From positions 1 to 64,000 of the forward strand of contig NZ_AUMR01000034.1 in assembly GCF_000430785.1 (NCBI RefSeq): a DNA stretch of 64,000 nt, read 5' to 3'. The position numbers and the translations under genes were made by a program. The stretch comes from Ectobacillus panaciterrae DSM 19096 (GTDB lineage Bacteria; Bacillota; Bacilli; Bacillales; Bacillaceae_G). Shown here one piece after another: positions 43,752 to 52,231 of the stretch. The notes beneath the pieces were generated by a model that saw nothing but the letters and a program-made list of their open reading frames with translations, made no database searches and was not told the origin of the DNA. How positions within the stretch are numbered: the stretch's first letter is position 1; each line of letters starts with the position of its first letter.

Positions 43752-43899
43752 AAGGGGAAGCCAAAGAAGCATCGCAGACGACCGGGTCTGGATGCTTCTA
43801 ATTGGTGGAGGACAACGGGAATGGAGTGATATCACAGTATATCTATGCTTTAATCCAGGTATCGTCCTCTGCTAACTTGATGGGCATGGGGTCCTGACG

Positions 43900-44220
43900 G
43901 CAAAACGCGGATATTATACGCTAAGACAGTTTCTGAAAAAGGAATCCTTACTGTTGCTACGGTAAACAACAAAAAACCAGCACTTCGGCTGGACTGGTTG
44001 ACATATCATTCGAAAGCGGAAGTAAATGTATTTAGGAGACTACCAAAACGGTGTCAAAACTTTTTAAGTTTTGACACTAAAAAACAGCCCCTTTGGAGCT
44101 GTCAGTTAACATAAGATGTCTTATGGGCAATGTGTCCTTTTTTATTTTGTTGCGTATATGTTTCGACATATGAATGGCAGGATTTGACGAAGGATTAACT
44201 AACGAAATATGAGCGCTTTA
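43900..44220. other. Spacer with two hairpins
   Basis: GTGTCAAAACTT-TTT-AAGTTTTGACAC (44051-44077) is a perfect 12-bp palindrome; AACAGC...GCTGT (44083-44103) follows. A frame reading ILTVATVNNKKPALRLDWL (from ~43917) looks like a coding remnant. Confidence 0.4.
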
Positions 44221-45390
44221 TCATCGACTGTATCGTACTTCAAACATTACACAACCATCCGTTGACTTCCATGGACCATGTTGCATTCCAGGGGGACGTG
44301 AAGCCACCATTCCCGCAGTGAATATCTTATTTAAGGTTAAATCAATGATAGACCCTTTAACGATATATAGCTCTTCCCAATAATTATGCACTTGAACTCC
44401 ATTAGGCGTCGTGTCTGTACCGGGTGCGAACTCCAAAATGCGAACCATTTCCTGTGTTGACGAATCCTCTGAAATAACCCTTTGTGACAGCCCTACGACC
44501 ATCCCATCAATTGGTTCAAGTTCAAAATTACTATAGTCTGTAAATTCAATTTCAGGTCTCGACATTTTCTTCACTCCGTCCAAGAAGGATCTTCGGTTGA
44601 ACTTATAAAGTAATGGTACACGACTACTAAAGATTGGCACATCTTTTCTGACTTGCGGTACTGTTTCTAAATCTAAAGTTGCTTTTAATTCACCAACTTC
44701 TTGATCTAATTTCTGAACGATGTCTCCCCAAGGATCTACAATTTGTGAGCAACCTGCGAATTTCACTCCTAACTTTGTCCCCGTCACATTTGATGCAACA
44801 ACATACATTTGGTTCTCAATTGCGCGTGCACGAAGCAACGTATTCCAATGTGTTTCCCTTGCGAGTGGCCATTCTGCTACGATATGTAGCACTTGAATAC
44901 CTTCTAATGCTAAGTCGCGAATAATTTCTGGGAACCGTAAATCGTAACAAATAATAACCCCCATCTTCACACCTTCAAGTTCAAATACTTCAACTTGATT
45001 AAGACCGCCCGTTAAAAACTTTGGCTCATCTAACATCGGAACAAGGTGCATCTTGTCATATGTATGAACAATCTCACCCATTCGATTTACAATAACCGCA
45101 CGATTAAAGATATCTTTACCTTCTAATACGGCAATCGAGCCACCCACCAAGTTTACATTAAACTTCTTAGCCAGTGATTGCAAAAATTCAATGGATTGAT
45201 TACCATCCACTTTGCAGATTTCTTTCAATTCTTCCAACGCATAGCCCGTAGACCACATTTCAGGAAGTACTACAACATCCAAATCATCATTGTAGTTAGC
45301 TTCTAACCAGCGTTCAATGATTTTCCTATTCTCTTCTGGGTTCCCAACTTCTAAATCCATTTGAAATACTAAATAATTCACCTTGGTCAC
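44221..45390 (-). CDS. Nitrilase-superfamily amidase fused to a C-terminal cupin
   Basis: 389 aa. Residues ~1-270 are a carbon-nitrogen hydrolase with the triad Glu in VLPEMWSTGY, Lys in TYDKMHLVPM and Cys in GVIICYDLRFPE. From ~275 a cupin follows (QEMVRILEFAPGTDTTP, VHNYWEELYIVKGS, PPGMQHGPW), a domain able to bind a metal through its His/Glu residues. The intact 263-aa nitrilase at 46600 lacks this tail. The ATG overlaps the stop of a truncated MFS gene (4 bp). It probably hydrolyses an amide within the GntR-controlled pathway; substrate unknown. Confidence 0.85.
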   Translation of the reverse strand: MTKVNYLVFQMDLEVGNPEENRKIIERWLEANYNDDLDVVVLPEMWSTGYALEELKEICKVDGNQSIEFLQSLAKKFNVNLVGGSIAVLEGKDIFNRAVIVNRMGEIVHTYDKMHLVPMLDEPKFLTGGLNQVEVFELEGVKMGVIICYDLRFPEIIRDLALEGIQVLHIVAEWPLARETHWNTLLRARAIENQMYVVASNVTGTKLGVKFAGCSQIVDPWGDIVQKLDQEVGELKATLDLETVPQVRKDVPIFSSRVPLLYKFNRRSFLDGVKKMSRPEIEFTDYSNFELEPIDGMVVGLSQRVISEDSSTQEMVRILEFAPGTDTTPNGVQVHNYWEELYIVKGSIIDLTLNKIFTAGMVASRPPGMQHGPWKSTDGCVMFEVRYSR

Positions 45391-45626
45391 TCCTTAATTG
45401 TACTTAGTAATGAGGTATCTGGTTTCACAAACAACCATAATATAGCTGCAATAAACACAGGGATTACAGTTACTCCTAATGTGATATTCCACTCAAAGTT
45501 TTCTGCTAACCATCCACATAATAATGGTGATACAAATGCTCCTAGATTTCCCCACAAGTTCATCCAACCTGAAACGGACCCGGAAAAGTTCCTGCCTAAG
45601 TCCGTAGCAGCGGCCCAAGAACACAC
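45387..45626 (-). pseudogene. C-terminal fragment of a second MFS permease
   Basis: The 79 residues (SGSVSGWMNLWGNLGAFVSP and on to WLFVKPDTSLL) parallel the last ~75 residues of the intact permease at 47450. The other ~350 residues are gone: eight bases upstream lies an IS6-ended 182-bp insert. It shows that the permease-nitrilase pair was once duplicated. Confidence 0.85.
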
Positions 45627-45633
45627 TAATGTG

Positions 45634-45815
45634 GGTTCTGGTGCAAAAAGAATTGGACAATTAATGTAACCTGAATATTACTCTGTCAAATAAAATATTT
45701 ATTCGGAACTCTGTATGATTTCCCAAATTTTTATGTTTCAATATACTTAAACGTTCGGAACTACATTCGTATTTTTGTATATATTTTGACAGCATTCGAG
45801 GTTTGCACCAGAACC
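45634..45815. mobile_element. 182-bp miniature element with IS6-type ends
   Basis: GGTTCTGGTGCAAA at the left and TTTGCACCAGAACC at the right are the exact 14-bp ends of the intact IS6 element, but the 150 bp between has no coding capacity and no similarity I can see to it. It sits at the truncation point of the MFS fragment. Confidence 0.7.
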
Positions 45816-45860
45816 AAAATACTCAACCGTTTCTCTTCTTCCTGGGGTACTTAAAAACAT

Positions 45861-45875
45861 TAGCTTGATAGACAT
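45861..45875. mobile_element. Solo IS231-type end
   Basis: TAGCTTGATAGACATG resembles the IS231-type right end (CTTGATGGGCATG). No partner end is found nearby, so it is a relic. Confidence 0.4.
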
Positions 45876-45887
45876 GGAGTCATCCCC

Positions 45888-46577
45888 TCATCCAATCTCT
45901 TCTGGCAAAAACTCCAATTTATATTGATGTGTAATCACTCGATTTAGTACCGGATCATTCATTTCGATTACATATTCATCTCCGTACGCTAAAGAATTTC
46001 CAACTGTTCCGATTGTTCCTGAATAAAAAACATGTCCATCCTGACCAATTTTCATTTCTTTAAAGTTTTCAATTAAATCTTTTGGTGCCATGAGCTCACC
46101 GCAAGTACCCTTTTGATAAAGTTCTTCTTTACCATTTGATCGTATCCAACAAGTTAATTCAATTTGATTCCAGTGATCCTTTACTTCTTCAAACTTCCAG
46201 ACTTCTCGCGCTAAAATATTCGGGCAAGCTTGCTTAGACATTGGGACACTGAAGGTTTCTAGTTTACGATCTGTATGGTCGCTGCCAACTGTGACGTACA
46301 TTTCGTTATCGGACCATATTAATACATATTCGATTTCGCCGCTTGTTTCATTATGTTGCACTTGAAAAGAATCAGAATACGTAGCCAACTGATTAGCTAC
46401 AGGGTATAAAGTAGGAATCGTCGTAGGTGTTTCAACACCTAATTTAGCCAGTTCATCAATATGCTCTTGTACTTTTTCCTGATTCACTCCGGCATAACCC
46501 GCATTAAATATATTTTTCACATGAAATTCTAATTTTTGGTTGATGCCTTGAATGTTCAATATCAATTTATTCTCCAT
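45888..46577 (-). CDS. DUF2848-family protein
   Basis: 229 aa. The start (KLILNIQG) and the central VLIWSDNEMYVTVGSDHTD and SKQACPNILAREVWKFEEV match my memory of DUF2848, a family with a fumarylacetoacetase-like fold. GHVFYSGTIGTVG and DEYVIEMNDPVL near the C-terminus fit that fold's active-site region. It lies 22 bp after the nitrilase gene in the same operon, so it probably handles the acid released by the amidase. Reaction unknown. Confidence 0.7.
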   Translation of the reverse strand: MENKLILNIQGINQKLEFHVKNIFNAGYAGVNQEKVQEHIDELAKLGVETPTTIPTLYPVANQLATYSDSFQVQHNETSGEIEYVLIWSDNEMYVTVGSDHTDRKLETFSVPMSKQACPNILAREVWKFEEVKDHWNQIELTCWIRSNGKEELYQKGTCGELMAPKDLIENFKEMKIGQDGHVFYSGTIGTVGNSLAYGDEYVIEMNDPVLNRVITHQYKLEFLPEEIG

Positions 46578-46599
46578 TTCTCTTCACACCTTTATCAAT

Positions 46600-47391
46600 T
46601 TAATATAATTCTGGTACTCTACTTGAAAAAACAGGGACATCTTTGCGTACTTTTGCAGCTAATTCCAACAAAATATCATTTACTAAAGTTTCCTCACTTT
46701 GAACAGATCCAATTGACAGTTCATTTCCCCATGGATCAATAATCATCGACATTCCAGCGAATTCGACATTGTCATAACACCCGACACGATTACATGAAAC
46801 TACAAACATTTGATTTTCAATAGCTCTCGCTTTTTGTAATGTACACCAGTGCTCTCTTCTGGCTGTTGGCCATTCCGCGACAACATGAAGTACTTCAGCT
46901 CCTTTAAGCGCCAGTTTTCTGGAAAGTTCCGGAAAACGCAAATCGTAACAAATAATTAATCCCATTTTAATACCATCCAATTCAAATACGCTTACTTTTT
47001 CCTTTCCTCCTTCTAAGTAAAGGTGTTCATCCAGCATAGGAACAAGGTGAATTTTGTCGTATTCATATATGACTTCACCCTTTCGATTCACCACAAAAGA
47101 AGAATTAAAAATGCGGCCATTTTTTTTATTCGCAACCGACCCGCCAATAATATTCACACTGAAACGATCCGCAAGCTCCGTCAAAAAAGGAACTGTGTCC
47201 CGCCCCTCCTCCTCTGCCAATTCATCTAAAGCAGGTAAGGTATAACCTGTGGTCCACATCTCTGGAAGAACAAGGATATCCGGAGACGATGTCATCATTG
47301 TTTTTTCAACCCAATTCTTTACTTTTTTTCTGTTTTCAGCCGGCTTACCTGCTACAATGTTCATTTGGAAAATTGCATAATTCAATTTCAT
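46600..47391 (-). CDS. Nitrilase-superfamily carbon-nitrogen hydrolase
   Basis: 263 aa, full length for the family. The catalytic Glu is in VLPEMWTTGY, Lys in EYDKIHLVPM and Cys in GLIICYDLRFPELS. It is close to the nitrilase half of the gene at 44221 throughout. A GntR-type operator (47411-47429) lies 20 bp upstream of its start, and it leads the DUF2848 gene. Likely an omega-amidase-like or small-amide hydrolase in a scavenging pathway. Confidence 0.88.
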   Translation of the reverse strand: MKLNYAIFQMNIVAGKPAENRKKVKNWVEKTMMTSSPDILVLPEMWTTGYTLPALDELAEEEGRDTVPFLTELADRFSVNIIGGSVANKKNGRIFNSSFVVNRKGEVIYEYDKIHLVPMLDEHLYLEGGKEKVSVFELDGIKMGLIICYDLRFPELSRKLALKGAEVLHVVAEWPTARREHWCTLQKARAIENQMFVVSCNRVGCYDNVEFAGMSMIIDPWGNELSIGSVQSEETLVNDILLELAAKVRKDVPVFSSRVPELY

Positions 47392-47410
47392 CTACTCCTC
47401 TCTAAAAAAT

Positions 47411-47429
47411 TGTGGCATGTGGCATGCCA
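47411..47429. promoter_or_regulatory. GntR operator upstream of the nitrilase gene
   Basis: TGTGGCATGTGGCATGCCA contains the perfect palindrome TGGCATGCCA (47420-47429). The same ATGTGGCATGCCA core lies upstream of the GntR gene. No other copies were noticed in the window. Confidence 0.7.
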
Positions 47430-47449
47430 GTTAAATTAAAAATGAATGA

Positions 47450-48745
47450 TTATGTTAGCGATCGATCTGGACGAACACCGAACCAAAGGAGACTAGCAAA
47501 GAGAATGGGAACAATACTTACTAACAAAGTTGATTCCCAACCGATATTTTCTGCTAACCAGCCACATAATAGGGGTGATACAAAAGCACCAAGGTTTCCC
47601 CAGAGATTCATCCACCCTGACACAGAACCGGAATATTCATTCCCTAAATCTGTAACTGCTGCCCATGAAGTCACTACCGGAAATCCTAATGCACCTAAAG
47701 AAATCGTCAGCCATAGTACATTCATCCATGGACTCGAAGCATACGCGGCTAAATACATAGTGCCGGCAAATATGACCAATCCTGATATCGCCAACGAACC
47801 TCGAGCAATCATTTTTGATTTCCCTTTCTTAACTAACCAATCTGAAATCGTTCCACCAGTCATAACTGTGATAAATATACATAACCACGGCAAACTAGCT
47901 GCGAATCCCATGCTACTCAACGAAAAACTCCTTGCTTCCAACAAATAAGTTGGTAGCCATACAAGAAAAAAAGTAATAATATACAAAACAACAAAATATT
48001 GAAGACCCAGCGCCCAGAAGCGGCCACTTTTCAAAAATTGCTTCCATGGAGCTAATGACTTTTTCTCTGCTTTAACCGTTCTATTTTCCATTATCACTTT
48101 TAATTCTTGTTTGTTTACAAAAGGATGATCTTCCGGTTTATCCCGGCCAATCACATACCAGAGCAATGCAGCTACTAAGCCCAGTCCGGCAAAGATGTAA
48201 AAAACCGCTTCCCACCCCCAAGTTTGAAAAATAGCCACGGTTAATACCGGCGCAATCACTGGCCCAAAATAAGATCCCGCCAAAAGCGCACTGGCGGCAC
48301 GACCTTTTTCTTGTTTTGGAAACCAATACGTGTTAAACACCGCATTACCGGGATACATCGGTCCTTCCCCTACCCCAAATAAAAAACGTACAAGCCCCAT
48401 TAATCCATGAGATTTTACAACCGCTGTTAACCCTGTGAAAATCGACCACCAAATTAATGCAAATAACACAATCTTCCTTGCGCCAATCCGCTCCGCAATA
48501 ATCCCCGCAGGAATTTGAGCGAGCGCATATCCTAAAGAGAATAACGATGCCAACATACCGAATTGAACCTTATTCATATTCAAATCTTCCATCATTGGCT
48601 TCGCAATAATCGAAATGTTTGATCGATCCATATAAGCGATCAATCCAATAAGGAAAAAGAGAAAAGCTAACCACCATCGGACACGTGATGGTTTTTCTAA
48701 TTCTTCACTTTCTACTTTCAAATTCTTCGATAACACTTCGGACAT
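47450..48745 (-). CDS. MFS permease, anion:cation symporter (ACS) type
   Basis: 431 aa, 12 likely helices. Motifs are YMDRSNISIIAKPMMEDLNM at the first helix (typical of hexuronate/galactonate-type ACS permeases), GRAASALLAGSYFGPVIAPV and the GSVSGWMNLWGNLGAFVSPL near the end. Probably imports an organic acid or amide that the nitrilases and DUF2848 protein act on. It lies between gntR and the nitrilase gene. A cre-like site precedes it. Confidence 0.88.
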   Translation of the reverse strand: MSEVLSKNLKVESEELEKPSRVRWWLAFLFFLIGLIAYMDRSNISIIAKPMMEDLNMNKVQFGMLASLFSLGYALAQIPAGIIAERIGARKIVLFALIWWSIFTGLTAVVKSHGLMGLVRFLFGVGEGPMYPGNAVFNTYWFPKQEKGRAASALLAGSYFGPVIAPVLTVAIFQTWGWEAVFYIFAGLGLVAALLWYVIGRDKPEDHPFVNKQELKVIMENRTVKAEKKSLAPWKQFLKSGRFWALGLQYFVVLYIITFFLVWLPTYLLEARSFSLSSMGFAASLPWLCIFITVMTGGTISDWLVKKGKSKMIARGSLAISGLVIFAGTMYLAAYASSPWMNVLWLTISLGALGFPVVTSWAAVTDLGNEYSGSVSGWMNLWGNLGAFVSPLLCGWLAENIGWESTLLVSIVPILFASLLWFGVRPDRSLT

Positions 48746-48765
48746 ATATATCCCTCCCCTTTGAA

Positions 48766-48779
48766 TGTAAAGGCTTACA
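48766..48779. promoter_or_regulatory. cre-like or repressor palindrome before the permease gene
   Basis: TGTAAAGGCTTACA differs from the catabolite-responsive consensus (TGWAANCGNTNWCA) at one central base. It lies 21 bp upstream of the permease start. Confidence 0.4.
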
Positions 48780-48828
48780 TTATAATCAACTCATATCCTT
48801 ATTACATAATAAGAATAGAGGTTATTAT

Positions 48829-49488
48829 TTAATCTCCCAAACTGAGGCTCGATAAAATAGCCACTCGAGTGTGCTCGATATGCTCTAACACAGCCTCTTT
48901 CGCTTTTTCAACATCTTTATTTTTTAAACACTCAATCAACCAGGCATGCTCTTTTAATGTTTGTTCTGTCCGATTCGGTAAATTCAGTGCACTGACACCA
49001 AACCACCTAATTTGATCGCTTATAGTGCCCATTAGATTTACAAGACGGCGATTTCCACTCAACTCAGCCAAGTAAATATGGAAATCTTTATCTACTGAGA
49101 TAAATTGTCCACTGTCTTGTATATGCTCAAGCTGTTTTACATAAATTTCATCGAGCTGTTCGATGTCCCGCTCTGTAATTTTGGGAATAAGCAGTTCAAT
49201 AACTAGAATCTCAAGCCCTCTCCGAATTTGAATCACTTCTTCAACATCCACAGCCGTTATTTGACTAACAAATGTTCCTTTTCTCGGTATGGATTTCACC
49301 CACCCTTCCATTTCCAATAGTGGAATCGCTTCTCTCACAGGGGTTCGGCTAATTCCTAAGCTTTCACTCAAATCCCTTTCAAACAAAGTACTGCCGGGAG
49401 GAATCTTATGCAAAATGATGGCATTTTTGATTCCTTCATAAGCTTGCTGCTTCAGAGAAAGAGGCTGTTGTACTTTAAAAAGACTCAT
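48829..49488 (-). CDS. GntR-family regulator, FCD (FadR-type) subgroup
   Basis: 219 aa from ATG after AAGGAGGAG. N-terminal winged helix with the family's ERDLSESLGISRTPVREAI; the helical FCD domain follows (IQIRRGLEILVIELLI, DFHIYLAELSGN) with Asp/His residues for a metal. It heads the catabolic cluster and has an operator copy 24 bp upstream of its own start, so autoregulation is likely. The effector is probably the pathway substrate. Confidence 0.88.
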   Translation of the reverse strand: MSLFKVQQPLSLKQQAYEGIKNAIILHKIPPGSTLFERDLSESLGISRTPVREAIPLLEMEGWVKSIPRKGTFVSQITAVDVEEVIQIRRGLEILVIELLIPKITERDIEQLDEIYVKQLEHIQDSGQFISVDKDFHIYLAELSGNRRLVNLMGTISDQIRWFGVSALNLPNRTEQTLKEHAWLIECLKNKDVEKAKEAVLEHIEHTRVAILSSLSLGD

Positions 49489-49511
49489 CCTTTATTCTCC
49501 TCCTTCTTTAC

Positions 49512-49528
49512 TGGTATGTGGCATGCCA
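49512..49528. promoter_or_regulatory. GntR operator upstream of gntR
   Basis: TGGTATGTGGCATGCCA with the perfect TGGCATGCCA palindrome at 49519-49528, shared with 47420-47429. Confidence 0.7.
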
Positions 49529-49759
49529 AATATCTTATTTTTCAGTATATTCACTCTTTTCTTGTTTGTCAATACTGTTTTAATCGATACCAAACCCACT
49601 GTAACTGCTAGACTATCATCAACAATCTGCGTTTTTTAGTTAAATACTGATGTGCTGGAACCCCTTCCAAGGAGATAAAATTCGTAGAATCCCCTTCTAT
49701 CCCCTTAATACCATTCTGATGCAAATATGGTACGATTTTGAAAGATTCATACAGGTTCA

Positions 49760-49931
49760 CCTATCAAAAGGTCGATGAAGCCATTCAACGGCTCGTACGA
49801 GCCAACGAGAGCATCAATTTCAACAGCGTGGCGAGCGCGAGGCTGGCGTAGCGAAAGCGACGCTGTATAACAACCAGGAGCTGCGTGATCGGATTGAAAC
49901 CTTGCGGCAACAACAAGCGCAAGCTCCGACA
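49760..49931 (+). pseudogene. DUF6262/TnpC-like transposon protein fragment
   Basis: Frame one reads VDEAIQRLVRANESINFNSV, then after a one-base shift near 49836 EAGVAKATLYNNQELRDRIE. This is the start of Tn554-type TnpC/DUF6262 proteins. It is joined directly to a ybaK fragment. 49529-49759 holds nothing convincing. Confidence 0.6.
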
Positions 49932-50240
49932 TTAATACTAAAAACAGATAAAGGGTTCTATGCTTTGGTTATGTCAGGAAACCGCGGTAAAGTTAATTTT
50001 GATAAAATGGCTGATATTTTAGATTGTACTAAAGTGAAAATGGCATCTCCACAGGAAGTTCAGAAAGTAACAGGATTTGAAGTCGGAAGTGTCCCAATGG
50101 TCGGCCTCCCTTTACCTTGTGTGATAGATAAACAGCTTTTTAGTTATGATTTTATCTACGGAGGTTCTGGCCAACCGACATTTACATTAAAAATTGAACC
50201 TCAAGCATTAAATGAATTAAAAAGTGATAGTAACATTTGA
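49932..50240 (+). pseudogene. YbaK/EbsC-type aminoacyl-tRNA deacylase, 5'-truncated
   Basis: About 100 residues (TDKGFYALVMSGNRGKVNF, SPQEVQKVTGFEVGSVPM, PCVIDKQLFSYDFIYGGSGQ) are the C-terminal two thirds of a YbaK domain (normally ~150-160 aa), which clears mischarged tRNA. The start was replaced by the transposon-gene fragment in frame, giving a possible 112-aa hybrid from TTG 49902. The hydrolytic core Lys-containing N-terminus is missing, so activity is doubtful. Confidence 0.7.
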
Positions 50241-50292
50241 TTAAAAAGGAAGTCATTCTTTTCTTATTGCGCTAACGGGTACGTTATAAGTA

Positions 50293-50336
50293 AAAGGATG
50301 TCACATATTAGTTATGACTAATATGTGACATCCTTT
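50293..50336. terminator. 20-bp perfect hairpin terminator
   Basis: AAAGGATGTCACATATTAGT-TATG-ACTAATATGTGACATCCTTT, the longest perfect stem in the window, followed by a T-rich tract. From 50337 to 50656 no gene is supported; a 13-codon frame at ~50479 (MENKTKNEELEVT) looks like a gene start cut short. Confidence 0.85.
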
Positions 50337-50656
50337 ATTTTTTAGGACTTTTTATGATTTAGGTCTTGATAAATGATGTTGTGTTGTATTAGAAAAAACA
50401 AATAAAAAAGACACCATCGGCGCCTTTTATTAACCCTATTAGAGGCACGGAAACGATTCGAAGAATGAGGGGCCATTATGGAAAACAAAACCAAAAATGA
50501 AGAATTAGAAGTTACATGACAATAAAATTGTTCAGAAAAGGGCCAGATTGTCGAGGATGTAGTTTAGGATTAATACTGGGGAACCGTACCCAAATTTCTC
50601 ATTTCCATATATTACCTCACAAAACTCAAAATTATTTGGGTTTTAACCGGCACTGC

Positions 50657-51619
50657 TTATAGGCAGAATAAGCATAATCTCTCTTGTAAACCTTCTAAGA
50701 CTTCTTCTGGCAATTCCCTGACCTTGATATCCCCACCTAGGAAAAGTAGCCAATTTGTCATTTCGGTCAATTCTTCGGGATTATTAACATTGATAAAAGT
50801 CTTTAGAATGGCTGTGGTTTGGTAAGGATTCGTATAGGAAATTGAAACTTTTAAAGGATGGTATTTTTTGAACTGGGCAATCGCCTTTGGACCAAGTTCA
50901 AGGACAAGGTTAATTACTTCTTTCTGCTTACTTAGTTTTTCTAAAATCTTTTTCTTATTTAATCTTTTTTTCGTAGGGTATGGTTTGACATTGGTGAGAT
51001 TGTCGACAGGGAAAATCTGTCTCTTTTCATCCTTTAAGTCAAAGCCTTCAATCAGCCAAAGGCCTTTTTCATGATAAAGGTGCAAGAGATAAATTGGATA
51101 ATACTTTATTACCTTCTCTTCTTTGATGGTAATCAATAAATAGCTATCCAAAAGAAGGATTTGAATGAGTTTTTCTAACATGGGATGGGGAAGGTCTGAA
51201 AGCTCAAGTAGGTCGGGATTATGGGGGTTGGTCCCTTCAAAAAGCAAGATTTGATTTAAAAGAACAAGGTCATCTTGCTGGTTTTCTGAGATGAGGCCTA
51301 GTAATTTTTCAGCTAAAGACTGACGACTCTTTAGATAAGGGAGTTGTTGATTTCTTGTGGCCATAAAGGCAATAAAAAGAGCTTTAATCTCATTATCAGT
51401 AAAGCGAACAGTGGGCAGGACAGAGTTGTTCATGACAAAATAACCCCCATCCCTTCCAACTTCAGCGACAAGTGGCATCCCCATGGCTTCAATTTCTCTG
51501 ATATCTCTAATAGCTGTCGAACGAGAGATGTTAAATTCTCGCATGATTTCAGAAATTGTAAAGTGGGCGCGGTTGTTGATATACCGCATGATGATATTAA
51601 TCCGTTCAACTTTTTTCAT
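50657..51619 (-). CDS. YafY-type regulator with HTH_11 and WYL domains
   Basis: 320 aa. The N-terminal winged helix RAHFTISEIMREFNISRSTA is followed by EAMGMPLVAEVGRDGGYFV, the standard junction of the family. The C-terminal WYL-type domain (LYHEKGLWLIEGFDLKDEKR, then FPVDNLTNVKP) senses a ligand or nucleic acid. It is divergent from the GyrI-like gene pair at 51730 and probably controls it across the 110-bp gap. Confidence 0.88.
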   Translation of the reverse strand: MKKVERINIIMRYINNRAHFTISEIMREFNISRSTAIRDIREIEAMGMPLVAEVGRDGGYFVMNNSVLPTVRFTDNEIKALFIAFMATRNQQLPYLKSRQSLAEKLLGLISENQQDDLVLLNQILLFEGTNPHNPDLLELSDLPHPMLEKLIQILLLDSYLLITIKEEKVIKYYPIYLLHLYHEKGLWLIEGFDLKDEKRQIFPVDNLTNVKPYPTKKRLNKKKILEKLSKQKEVINLVLELGPKAIAQFKKYHPLKVSISYTNPYQTTAILKTFINVNNPEELTEMTNWLLFLGGDIKVRELPEEVLEGLQERLCLFCL

Positions 51620-51729
51620 CGGGACCTCCTAAACAGTATCATTTTTTGACATGATTTAAGGCTATTATAAACTCATCAAGTGAAAAGACAAATCATTTGA
51701 TTAATTTAAAAAAGAGGAAGGTTTTGAAT

Positions 51730-52209
51730 ATGGCAGATTATACCCTAGAAGAAAAAGACAGCTTTACCGTTTTAGGTATTGGAACTGAGCTTAAGAGCGA
51801 TTACACAGACTTTGCTGGCATAAACAAGGAAAAGGCAGACTTTTGGTGGGCCGTCAAACAAGATGGAAGGCTTGACACTTTAAAAGCCATAGCCACAAAT
51901 GACTACATTTTTGCCGTGAACGAAGCGGTGAATAACAAGATGATGTATTATGCTGGCGTCATGACAGAGGCATCGGTACCAGAAGAATCCAGAGTTATCC
52001 AATTTCCTAAGGGGGAATACCTAGTTGTTAAAGGGGAAGGGAAGACGGCTGATGAGTTGAGTAATAAGCTTGCTGGCATTGCCTTTGGTCAAGTCTTGCC
52101 AGAAGCAAAGAATTTTGCCTATGTTGGTGGGCCAAATGCAACGGTTGAGATGGGGCAGCGAAACGGCTTAGTTTTTGGTGAAATGTGGATTCCTGTTGTT
52201 AGGAAATAA
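51730..52209 (+). CDS. GyrI-like small-molecule-binding protein
   Basis: I chose ATG 51730 (GAGGAAGG upstream), 159 aa. It is a stand-alone effector-binding domain of the AraC/GyrI type: MADYTLEEKDSFTVLGIGTE, then YYAGVMTEASVPEESRVIQF and GLVFGEMWIPV at the end. Such proteins bind drugs or small ligands and are often under a WYL or MerR regulator, as the divergent gene here suggests. Confidence 0.8.
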   Translation: MADYTLEEKDSFTVLGIGTELKSDYTDFAGINKEKADFWWAVKQDGRLDTLKAIATNDYIFAVNEAVNNKMMYYAGVMTEASVPEESRVIQFPKGEYLVVKGEGKTADELSNKLAGIAFGQVLPEAKNFAYVGGPNATVEMGQRNGLVFGEMWIPVVRK

Positions 52210-52231
52210 AGAGATAAAAGGAGGAATGGAA

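Larger units (their letters stand above)
41862..43899. mobile_element. MIC231-like mobile insertion cassette with 11-bp target duplications
   Basis: IS231-type ends (CATGCCCATCAAATTAAGAA at 41873 and, inverted, CTAACTTGATGGGCATG ending 43888) enclose 2,016 bp without a transposase. Perfect 11-bp direct repeats GGGTCCTGACG flank it at 41862-41872 and 43889-43899, the length expected of IS231 target duplication. The cargo is one GC-richer gene for a DJ-1-like membrane protein. MIC231 elements are known as IS231-ended cassettes moved in trans. Confidence 0.8.

Noticed and set aside
44051-44077. Perfect GTGTCAAAACTT palindrome as an operator of the nitrilase-cupin gene
   Set aside because: It lies beyond the 3' end of that gene, not near a start, and looks more like an element end or terminator stem.
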